64,000 nucleotides of DNA from contig CM074181.1 in assembly GCA_037179385.1 (NCBI GenBank), forward strand, positions 49,682,394 through 49,746,393, read 5' to 3'. The notes beneath the pieces are model-generated. The model was not told the DNA's origin and searched no databases. It saw nothing but the letters and a program-made list of their open reading frames with translations. Source of the DNA: Holothuria scabra (lineage: Eukaryota; Echinodermata; Holothuroidea; Aspidochirotida; Holothuriidae). Positions within the stretch are counted from its first letter, which is position 1, and each line of letters begins with the position of its first letter. Shown here in pieces: positions 1 to 9,728 of this stretch. The position numbers and the translations under genes were made by a program.

Positions 1-870
1 GCGAATTTTACTCTATTGCGACTCTTGGCCAAATTCAATATATATTGAAAAAATTGTGTACCCGAACTTCCGACTACATATGATTTTACTTTTGAAAAAG
101 TAGGCCTATTGGGATCTTAGCAGTAGCTATTTTGATCAGAAGAATCGGATAAATTAGACCACTACCATTGGATGAAATGAAGTAGATGATTTTTCTTCAA
201 TTAGTAACACCTACTGACAGAGTTGTCACGTTACAAGGTGTGTTGAAATGAATTTTCAAGCAGACTTACGGGAAGACATTCTCACCCTGCATCATTAAAA
301 TATCGAAAAACAAATTGCCCGATTTTCATAACCATTGCCCGTATTTGGCTCTACAACAGGATAGATGGCAAACTTTTGGGTACCTGAACACCCTCCGGTC
401 TATCCGTTGAATTTGTTTGGCAATTGAAAACGTCCCAGCATTTTTTTAACCTTTGCCCGAATATTTGACCATTTCGGGCAAATTTTTGTAAGACTACAGT
501 GTAAAGTTGGGATGATGAAAATCTTTTCTTCACATTCTACCCAAATGTGTCGCAGATCGTTTTTATTTTCCATGAAAATTTTACTTTAAATATAGCGTCT
601 TCTGTTTTTCGGCAAAGATTTGAAGTTACCAAAATAATCTGCCATTTCGGGTATTGTGTTACACAACATTTAAAAACAGTCTCAAGAATAATTGTTTCTT
701 TGAAGCCACAGGCTTCCCAAATGTGTCGCGATTTTTTTATCGCTTTAATTTTTCGTAACTATGTTACCCTTACTATGATACTTTTCCATTTTCGGGCAAA
801 TGTTCGAAAGAATTTGGATATTCGACAATTTCGGGCATTGTGTTGTGATTATCTGTGAAGTAACGGTCAC
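1..870. repeat. Dispersed repeat R1, copy 1 (truncated by window edge)
   Basis: The sequence matches, with divergence, the stretches around 40800-40959, 43544-44150 and 45340-45530. Shared blocks include the run beginning ATTGCGACT, the block TCACGTTACRAGGTG, and repeated GCCCGAA...TTCGGGC segments (about 450-480 here, 43900-43930 in copy 2). No protein is recognisable. It behaves as a dispersed repeat of unknown class; copy 2 is cut by transposons, so it is older than they are. Confidence 0.6.
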
Positions 871-2579
871 GAATAATAGCTTTTTGTGCTGCCCAAGGCC
901 GAGGGTATAGCGACTTTTTGGAATCTTGACTTGGTACCACTGGGTATGTCCACTTCAGCCAAGAGCTAAGTGAGGTCCTGTGATGTAATAGTGGTAAGGC
1001 AGCAAAGTTGCAACCCTTGAGACTTCATTGACCCAACATGGGTTTGGTGGTTGCACTGGCCAATGACTAGCAGCAATGGACGTGCAAATTCGTTCCAACC
1101 ATAAGAGACCCAAATATTCTACCCACCACACCAAGTATGATTTTGAAACGATTTTGTACATCCCCAGGAATTGAAAAACCCCCCTACAGGAGGTAGAAAC
1201 ATGCCAGATGCTAGGAGCACACTTTAATCCACACCAAGGTAGCCAATTTTAGTCACTCCAAATCTGTTAGAAAATTATCCATCCAGAAACCCGACGAGTA
1301 AAATGTCAAGAAGAGATTCCGAAGGTATGAAGCTTGTCACAGTCTACCTGAATTTATTCCGAAATTCAGAGTGGGGCACAATTGCAGAATACCCTGCAAC
1401 TGTTTGAAGGGCGAAAATAAACTCTCCTATAGGTTATCGTTAATGTGGGAGTCCAAAGGGGCGAAGCCCCCGGAAGCAGTTTGCAACTTTTGCACTCTGA
1501 AAAGTAATATTTGAGCCAAAGAATAACCGAAATGTAATAAAAACAACTTAAATTTGTTTAATTACTTGCCCTAATTACCTAATCGAATTTATTTTGCGAC
1601 ATTTAGTTTTGGGGGGCCATGCCCCCCAAAATCTCATAAAAAATTTATTGGGGGGGCCTGCCCCCCCCCCCCCCCCCGCTTCCGCCGCCTATGCTCATGC
1701 CATATCAATTTCAGAATTCATAGACGGGCATTAGATATGAAATGCAATTCAAAAAGAAATTTTTATAAGGATGTCACGACAAGAATGGGAATCATTGTTT
1801 GTCGATGGTTTCAACTGACACCCTGAACAACAATGTGTTGCATTTACCAAAATGATTCCAATCTTACTTATTTTTGTGAACAAACCTTGAAGAGTAACTG
1901 CGATAAATTTGCAGCTACAAACTAAAATGCATTTACATTTTTTGACCCCACCCTTTTACACTAACGTCTAACATTTTCTTCCTGTTTTTTGGCCACATGT
2001 ACCTCTCCTCAGGGCTCTACTAGGGGTCGCTGGCAGAGTTTACAGACCGCAACCACTCCTTTTAGATAAAAGGTACCCTCATTTCAGAGTCCCTTATCTT
2101 TAGAATGACACTGAAAAGAACAAAAAAGGCACAACGGGTACCGAAAGGATACAAATAATTCAAGAGTCATAGTTTTGTCTACCTCTCGTGTAATTTCATA
2201 ACTTTACTTACTCCTTAATCGTAACTTACTCTCATTTTATTCTCATAGCAACTAGATATGAACTTGCGTGTAGCATGAGCTTGTCCTGACCTAGCAGGGT
2301 GGGTCGAAGCCTAGGTTAATTTATTCTATCGGTACAAACTAAACGGTTGATCTCGGAATTTGTTAAGTTACGGTAAAGGGAATCCTCTATGATCTACCCT
2401 TCTTTCGAAATACGGTGAGACATACAGTAAAGGACATTAGTACATCACGTGCGTGCCATGAGGTTGCCGGGTCAGACCCTCAGTGAATAAATTTTACGTG
2501 CTTAGGGTGACCAATAACCCCCTAAATAAGACTGCCAGGGAGATCATTCCAGTCCCAAATTGTGCTTGGGATAAAACTG
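871..2579. other. No gene seen; repeat debris
   Basis: I see no coding exon. At about 1600-1690 there is a G/C-run segment ending in GCTTCCGCCGCC, which resembles the right end of the hAT-like element at 44160-45338, so this is probably a decayed end of that family. The rest is AT-rich with no recognised feature. Confidence 0.4.
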
Positions 2580-2589
2580 TATTTAAAGC

Positions 2590-5185
2590 AGTTAGTCTTA
2601 GCAGAGGTTGGGGGAGGGTGCAGTAGTGTAAAGCCTGGATGTTTCGAGTACTACGAGTTGGTTTACAAAGACCAGGCAGAGTGGTAGTAGCTTGACCGTA
2701 GATAGGCTACCTTTGGCAAGGATTTGAAGCGTACAACGCCTTCGCCGACCGGATAAAGTGCTGAGGCCAAGATCTTTCAGATGGATGGTCATTCAACCAA
2801 CTTCAAGGGAGTACATGTTGACTTTAAACTGAACAGATCCTCCTTTGTACTCCCTGTAGGCTTGAAGTGAGGCCTGATTTAGATCCCGAACGGAACAAGC
2901 ATACTCTAACAAAGACTTAAGCAAGTCTTTATAGGCTGCCAATTTGACTTCATTGGAACAAAAAGCAAGATTCCTCCTTAAGAAGGCCAAGGACCTTGTT
3001 CCCTTTATTACATACGGACTGTATGTGATTACCCCAGTTGAGATCCTTGGTGACAGTCACCCCCAAGCAGTGGCGTAGCTACTGGGGGGGGGGGGGCAAG
3101 TTGCCCCCCCCCCTGGAAAAATTTTTGGGGAAATTTGATGAAAATGGGGAAATTTGATGAATCTCCTTATTATTACATAAATTTCACAAATAATTTCTCA
3201 AAATTTTTGTTAGAATAAGAAATTGTGAGACATTTCTCATACATAATTCGTATTTTCATGCAACAAATTAATTCAGATTTCGTCAGTGTCGCATGAACCG
3301 GCCCGATTCGTGTTCCACAGAAATGTACTCGCCACGTAGCAGATTGAATGTTCTCTTGTGCTTGTATACGCACGGGGGTTATGATCAGTGCATTTCAGTG
3401 CACAGGAAGCTGTTATTCAGGTGATACTTTGGAAATTCAGTAAAAGGATGTGAAAACTGACAAGTCACTACCGTAGACCCCCGAGGTTGTTATGTTCTTC
3501 TACAAGCTAGCAGTAGCTGTACGATTTTACTCTGTGTACATAACGATGGATGGGGCTGAAACAATCCATGGCCAACGATAAACTTAAAGTTAATCTAGAA
3601 ATTAGAATTAACGGGATCCGTTGGCACACTTAGATTTTGTTACTTAGCCTAATCCTTGGAGGCTTACAAGCTAGTTAGGGAAAATAGCTTTCTGCTCACT
3701 TTGAGTGTAACAATAAATGGGTAATGAGTACCTTGTAGCCTTCTACACTTAACAGACTGCTTTTCTCACAGGATATCATGTGTGATCGAGCCACTATTAG
3801 GCCTCCTTAGTGGCGTGCGAAGGGGAAACCATTGGCCATGCCCCCTCACAGATGCCATTTTCCTTTGTTCTTAAAAATACGTAGTGTAACTTTATTAACA
3901 CAGATTTTACTTCAAAAGATAGCATATGTGGCACCAGATTGCTTATAAGGACACCCAACTTTTCAAAAATTTTCAAAGGGGAAGGATTGTCCCTGCAAGG
4001 TCTTTCAGTGATGACAATTTTTTTATAATTCCTACAAATAGACCTAGGCAAATTCTCTCAAATTCCAATTTTTACTTAAAAAGGTAGACTCTGTTTCCCA
4101 CTGGGGGCATCGATAAAAAAGATTACATGTTTAGATTCTCTTTACAAGCATAAATACGCTATTTTGACCATCTGAGGGGTCTGATTTTTCGAATTTTTTT
4201 TTTACGCTCCGCGCCAACCAATGGTGGCGCTTCGCTCGGTCTTTTGGGCAAAATTACATATTTGGGGTAAAATTAGCTCTTAACTCTCTGATCACTTTGC
4301 AGTTTGCGAACATATTTTGAAGTGATCATTTTATTGCAAACGACAAAAGAAGAAAGCGACTGGCTAGATTCTTCGTATTAGCCTGGAAAATGCTATTTCT
4401 GGCCATCTAAGGGGTCTGATTTTTCCAAATTTTCTCTACGCTCCGCGCAAACCAATGGTGGCGCTCCGCTTAGATAATCTTTATGACAAAATAACATTTT
4501 GTGGCCAAGAAAAACCACAAATACCGATCAATGCTCTTTTATTTTGACTCCTAATAGTGTGCAAATTTAATGACAAGTTTTTCTTCGTAAGGTAGCATAA
4601 ATGGCATAAATAAATGCATGTCAAGACACAAAAGTTTCAGTTTTTCCTCATGAACCACCACGATTCAACTTTTAACACTGTTCCTGTCAAAGTCGAATAT
4701 CTTGCACCATTTTGCATGTAGGCTCCTTGAAAACGTCAAAAAATTTCCGGACACCCCTCCCCTTAGACCATAATGCATGCCCCCCCCCCCCCTTCAGAGT
4801 AATCCTGCGTACGCCACTGCGTTATTACATACAAATAAACCAGACATTGTTTACCAAAATAATATACTTTGTTATTTCCGATTGCTCTATGTTATACTTT
4901 AAGATTAAAATGCAGCTAGCAGGTAATATTACAAAATGACATGGTAATGTTGTTATACTTGTAAGTTTGCATATTTTATATGAAATACATACACATTGAC
5001 CGGGAAAAGTTTTGGGGAAATTTCATACCTTTGCCCCCCTGGAAAAAATCCTAGCTACGCCACTGCCCCCAAGCATTTATTAGAGCCCACTCTGGTCAGA
5101 TTAGCTTTAACTTTACTAAAAAATTTTGCCTGGATTATACATCAAGGGAAACAGGCAGGCCTACATGTAGGCTAGTCACAAAATA
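2590..5185 (-). mobile_element. Degraded CR1/L2-type LINE fragment, split by a hAT element
   Basis: Minus-strand translation of 2598-3059 reads like the C-terminal part of a CR1/L2/Jockey-type reverse transcriptase, in broken frames: a thumb-like stretch with TKDLNWGNHIQSVCNKGNK (near 3010-3050), then LRRNLAFCSNEVKLAAYKDLL and LEYACSV (2880-2990), then HLKDLGLSTLSGRRRR (about 2720-2780). The reading resumes at 5074-5180 on the far side of the hAT insertion with LTRVGSNKCLGV. Frames are interrupted, so it is dead. The exact LINE clade cannot be fixed by eye. Confidence 0.65.
3068..5065. mobile_element. hAT-like non-autonomous DNA transposon (H1)
   Basis: The left end CAGTGGCGTAGCTA at 3068 is inverted at 5052-5065 (TAGCTACGCCACTG). 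The flanks carry a perfect 8-bp target-site duplication, CCCCCAAG at 3060-3067 and 5066-5073. An 8-bp duplication with CAGTG-type ends is characteristic of the hAT superfamily. Long G/C runs sit just inside the ends (3087-3110, 4778-4792). No transposase frame is visible, so it depends on one supplied elsewhere. It interrupts a LINE remnant. Two copies of a GCGCCA...TGGCGC palindrome lie at about 4210-4230 and 4445-4465. Confidence 0.8.
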
Positions 5186-5190
5186 AAAAG

Positions 5191-5608
5191 TCAAGTCACC
5201 TTCGTTCTCATCTCTGCTTCTCTTTTGAGCTTTCTTAAGCTGGATTTATAAGTAAAATCCTGGGAGCAAGAGCGATGGAACCTAAATTTCGCGTAATCAG
5301 CACCCTCAATGTAATGCAACCAATGCGCTTTAGTTTTACATAGCGATCTCGCTAAGACGACCAGCGTCAAATTCATCCCATAGTTTTGCATAGTTGGTGA
5401 AGTTTGCCAGCTCTTTTTGGTGAATGTGTTTAGCTCCTTGTCCAATTTTAGCCGAGTATGACACAGGCAAACCTCCGGGACACTTGCCATTTTGCCGACA
5501 TCGATGGTAAATGCATGAACACGTACAATTGCAACCGGCAAAATGCGTAACGTTATCATACCAATAACCAACGCCGTTGCTACCACAACCGTGTCTCGTA
5601 AATGTCAC
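5191..5608 (-). pseudogene. Possible decayed coding fragment, family not identified
   Basis: Two overlapping minus-strand frames stay open over this stretch. One is Cys-rich (CNCTCSCIYHRC) followed by KELANFTNYAKLWDEF. The other continues with KAHWLHYIEGADYAKFRFHR and SCSQDFTYKS. Joined by one frameshift near 5340 they would resemble the Cys/His-rich N-terminal segment seen in some uncharacterised invertebrate repeat-borne proteins, but this is an impression from memory. The fragment abuts the LINE remnant on its left and CpG-rich MITEs on its right. No start, splice structure or partner exon was found, and chance open frames are possible. Confidence 0.22.
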
Positions 5609-5839
5609 GTGGTGATCATTTGACCTGTACGGTGTATTCTGATTGGAGCAAATTGTTACGATTCTTGCGCCTTCTCGTCTGTTTTGCTAAGAAGGTGAAT
5701 TAAATTAGTCCCGATAAAACTCATGATTACTCGAAAAATAACAGCTCCCGAACTGTCCAACAAGTAAAATTATGAAAAAAAGATAACTGAACTATACTAA
5801 TGTGTATTCAAACCTTGGTAAGGCGATAGGTGCAACGAC

Positions 5840-6260
5840 GGTGCAAGATACAGTCACTCACCTGACAGACTATAGTTGTGGCCGTGTGAACCGAAATTAA
5901 AACGACCGATTGCATCCAACTACGATTGAACATGTTCAATCGGACCGACGGTTTACGACTCGACGGTACTATGGTGGTGAAACTGTCCACACCACCAAGA
6001 CTACAGCTGACGCGACGTCCAAGTTGTCACTTGGTGTAGTTAGTTGTCGTGGCAGTGCCGAGCTTTAAGCCCGGTTCACACCGCCACGACGAACCAATAC
6101 ACGACGGCGACCACCCAACCCGTCGGCTGGGGTATGGGCGGTGTGAACACTCCCACGACTACGATTCCGTCGGGTCGTATGCCGTCGGCAAGATTAAACA
6201 TCTTCAATCGTAGTCGGGTCTAGGCGGTACTCGTTGTGTTGGTGTGAACTCGTCTTCGAC
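5840..6260. repeat. CpG-rich MITE cluster (GTCGTGGCGGTGTG ends), first group
   Basis: Several copies of a terminal motif occur in both orientations. The right-type end GTCGTGGCAGTGCCGAGCTT is at 6046-6064. Directly abutting it at 6064 is a left-type end, AAGCCCGGTTCACACCGCC, with a weak inverted partner near 6240-6252 (GGTGTGAACTCG). The interior is rich in ACGAC/GTCGT. This suggests short inverted-repeat elements of about 200 bp inserted side by side. No coding capacity. Confidence 0.5.
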
Positions 6261-6929
6261 GCGACAAACAGGCCTCATGCGGTTTGTCCAATCAGAGCGC
6301 AGCATTCACCCATGGTACACAGTTCCAGTTACGGCATGTTGTTATTGCGCAACACCGAGAGCAGATATTATCATGATTTTAGTTGATGCAAACTTCTGCG
6401 TGCTCGGAAAACGAACGCACTTATAAAAGTGCGTCACTTGAAGATACTTTGCACAGAAAAACACGCAACAAGTCCGTTAACTTCAAACCAGTCGTGCGTT
6501 CATGTTCGAGCATTTACGTAGGCCTAGAATACCGAGCCAATTAGAAATTACTTCCTTTTTAAGGGGAATATTTTTCTTTCTATATTTATTTTCAAAATAA
6601 CAAGTGTTAATACCTTTGTAAGACATTCGTTCGCCTACGAAGGCTGGCAGATAAATTTGCAATAGCCGACTTGTATTCATCCTCTTGCATGTAGGCACAA
6701 GCGTGCTGGGTGGAGACGGCGGTCAGAGCAGGGGGTGTTAGAGGTCCTAACACCTCCCCGGTCAGGGAGTCGCACCGTAGTCTTCTTGAGCTTCTTTTTT
6801 GGCCTAATGTTTTTTGAAGAATTCTTTTGCCTCATTTTGAGCCGAACTACAGCTGGTGTGGGAGGTGCTTCCGCACGCACCCCCTCCTCAAGCCTACGTC
6901 CCAGGGAAATCACGTACAGCCCTTAAGAG
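6261..6929. other. No recognisable gene
   Basis: Short open frames exist on both strands but none resembles a known protein or has exon features. A compact inverted repeat, GTTAGAGGTCCTAAC, lies at 6738-6752. Confidence 0.3.
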
Positions 6930-7025
6930 AAGCAAGCCAATGAGCCACAACTGGAAAAAAGGCCGTGGCCAGCCCGACTTTGACAATTCGGTTAGAAACT
7001 GAGCCGTTAAAGCCCATCTAACTTA
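6930..7025 (+). repeat. SINE tail (tRNA-derived SINE family S)
   Basis: The segment with AAGCAAGCCAATGAGCCACA, AAAAGGCCGTGGCC and a closing CCATCTAACT matches the complement of 59212-59300 and the plus strand of 63045-63160. The tRNA-like head is missing, so this is a truncated copy. Nothing in it is coding. Confidence 0.55.
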
Positions 7026-7289
7026 CTAATTCATATACCGAGTTCAATCTTTTAAAGGACACGATACGCAAACTTTGGACAGCGTAAAACGCCTACTTTA
7101 GAGCCTGTACACGCCAATAATTTCTTAATTGCGACCCAGAGGCCAAAAAATGAACCATTTCAAATTTATTGTAGGGCCTAAATCTCAAACCTGGAATAGA
7201 CTGATTGATGGCGCGCCACGTGCAGCGTCGCTCCATCGATTAGTGTCGGAGCGGTGTGACATGGTATTTTCGTGGGTTTAGGAAGGCGC

Positions 7290-7755
7290 CAGAATGTCTA
7301 CGATTTATGCAGATTGTCTACGACAGGTGAAGTCTTGTCGCGTCGTAGGTAGTCGTGGCGGTGTGTACCGAGCTTTACACACTATGCGGCTCTCTACGAC
7401 GCAACTCCTTGCGACGAGATTATTCAGACACGTCGCAAAGAGTGGAATGCTTAGCTTAAATCTCTTGCAACAAGAAACTGGCACTGTAAAGCCCGGTACA
7501 CACTGCCACGACACCAAGCGACAAGACGTCGCGTCGGCTGTAGTCCTGGCGGTGCGGCCAGTTTCACCACTAGAGTTCCGTCGTGTTGTAAGCCGTCTGT
7601 CCGATTCAACATGTTCAGTCGTAGTTGGATGCAGTCGATGCGCTTTAATTCCGAGTCACACAGCCACGACTCCCAAATTAGTGTCTACGATTTATGCAAA
7701 TTGTCTACGACGGAGAGTCTTCGGTAGTCGTGGCGGTGTGCACCGGGCTTAACAA
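7290..7755. repeat. CpG-rich MITE cluster, second group
   Basis: A left-type end TAAAGCCCGGTACACACTGC at about 7488 pairs with a right-type end GGCGGTGTGCACCGGGCTTA at about 7731-7750. This outlines an inverted-repeat element of roughly 260 bp. Another right-type end (GGCGGTGTGTACCGAGCTTT) lies at about 7356-7375. Repeated CTACGATTTATGCA blocks at 7298 and 7686 show internal duplication. Same family as 5840-6260. Confidence 0.55.
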
Positions 7756-8744
7756 CTTGCCCATGAAACAACTAGCGACGCTCTACCCTACTCCAAAAAG
7801 TGGGGCTCTCGGGAAGAACTTCGAAGTGGGTGCTGAATATATTCTTATATTAGATATGCACCTTCAGCTCAGAAGATTGGAAAGGGACGTTTCCGGCCAT
7901 CTGGAAAATTTGTAAAGCCAAAAATTTTCTAGTACGCTCGGCGCCAACTCATGGTGGCGCTCCGCTGAGATAGTCATGCAGGCACTCAGCCCCCCCCCCC
8001 CCCCCGTCCCAATATTTTCTTTAGTTAGGTTCCCGGAATGCACTTCCCCTGGACAAAATCCATGGGGAAGCTCGTGCTCTATGGACATTTATGATTGTTG
8101 AGGTAAACTTATAACTGACCTCAGATAACAAGAATACGAAAATTGTAAGCAAACCGAAGTCTTGTGTTGACAGGAAAATTTGAAGTTAATCATTAAAATC
8201 TGCAGTACCACGTCTCTAAATAAGTTGCTGATAAGTTATCAGGACATTTCCAAACGTATATCGCACCGGCAAGTAACGTTTCCATATGGGATCCTTAGAG
8301 GTCATGTCCTGGATGACATGGGCCTTGTATGGGCACTCATAGTTTGAGCCAAATTTAATAAGGGACCTATGTTAGGTAGTTCCTTGATAAAATTTGGGTA
8401 CAGACTGTACAGAAGATTATATCCCACATGCTTGTTAGCTGCCCAATATGGGTCAAATATGAATTCAGAGTGTAACATTTAATGAGCTCATATGGGATCA
8501 CTCACATGGGGCTATGTGCCCTTTGCTCCTTGGGGTATAAAATGCAAACGACCAATTGTAGAGAATGAAAGCAAGCCTGCAGTCAATTAGTCAAGTGTAT
8601 AAGGTTTGAATGATTTCAGTTTTGAGAGATGAGGTTCAACGACATACCAACACGGATGTGTTAATCAGGGTCAGCTACATAAAAAGGCGAGGTCCAAATG
8701 CTTCGGTTCAAGTTTGGCTTCAAATGAGGCCCAAATAGGTTCAA
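7756..8744. other. No gene seen; hAT-type internal motif at 7935-7970
   Basis: GCGCCAACTCATGGTGGCGC at about 7941-7960 followed by TCCGCT matches the palindromic motif inside hAT element H1, and a C-run follows at 7990-8005. The rest carries no recognised feature. Confidence 0.35.
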
Positions 8745-8747
8745 GCC

Positions 8748-8815
8748 CTCCCCTTAAGTCGTCTCTCACGACAAACTGGGGATACAATGGGCATATTCTA
8801 TAACCCCAACCAACA
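8748..8815 (+). repeat. SINE-like conserved tail motif, copy 1
   Basis: CTCACGACAAACTGGGGATA followed by CATATTCTATAACCCC matches 20515-20590 (CTTACGACAAGCAGGGAATA followed by CATATTCTACAATCCC). Similar blocks are common in short interspersed repeats of many invertebrates; this is from general knowledge and not checked here. Confidence 0.45.
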
Positions 8816-8869
8816 GGACTGACCTTTCGAAATTTCACGATGGATTACGTCTGTTACAAGGAGGTAATG

Positions 8870-9282
8870 AGTGGCAATCACTGACTTCCCATACATGGAC
8901 AGAGCACACTGAATGGTATATTGTCGCTACCGAACGTGTGAGAAAAAGCGCACCAAGATGGCTGTCTGCTATGGTTTTGTGTAAATGTTTGGACTTGCTC
9001 AAGTCGATTTCTAGATTTTGCAAGAAAGTTGGAATACTTTTTAAATATGGCAAGGCTGGCCGGGTCAAAATCACTTCACCTATTGAAGAAATATGATATG
9101 ATTTCGCATTCAAATTTCACTCCTATTTAAAATATAACAGAGTCTTCGTCAAATCAGACGATTTATAGCTTCCTGGCGGCCATCTTGGTGCGCCTTTTTT
9201 GACTCACACCGTGACGACAATCTACGGATAGGACGTACAGGTTACATGCTCTGCCCATGTATAAAAGTCCGTGGTGGCAATG
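8870..9282. repeat. Inverted-repeat (foldback/MITE) element of about 0.4 kb
   Basis: The left arm 8870-8990 and the right arm 9160-9282 are imperfect inverted copies over about 120 bp. Matching blocks are TACATGGACAGAGCA (left) with the complement of TGCTCTGCCCATGTA (right), and GCGCACCAAGATGGC (left) with GCCATCTTGGTGCGC (right). The whole could fold into one long hairpin with a central loop of about 170 bp. No coding frame and no clear target duplication. Confidence 0.6.
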
Positions 9283-9728
9283 TAAATTTTATGGTTTTGG
9301 AAGAGGACTACCCAAGTTGAAAAAGATGCGACACTGTCGTGACACCGTTTTGAAGCATATTTAAACACAAATGGCAATAAATGGGGTTAAAGGGTGCTTG
9401 TTCCTACCTAGGCCAGCCACTGCTAATTATATGGCCATGGCCTTAGCATATTTTATCACTGAGACACTGAAACTTTGATTGGTGTCCCAGAAAGCCTGAC
9501 TCTTATTTACATCTGGGGATCCGAACCCACAACTAGTTGGGAAATTAGCTGGGAAAATTTCTTTTCCTGTCTGGAGAGATACTGCTCCCATTTTAGCAGA
9601 ATAGCATGGCAATGCATCGACCCAAGACAATGAAGATCACACACCCTTAAATGAAAGCAATGGTTTAAAAAAACAACTTTTCAAAACGACTATATATCAC
9701 AGTCACAAATTCAACAGTTTAAATGCTA

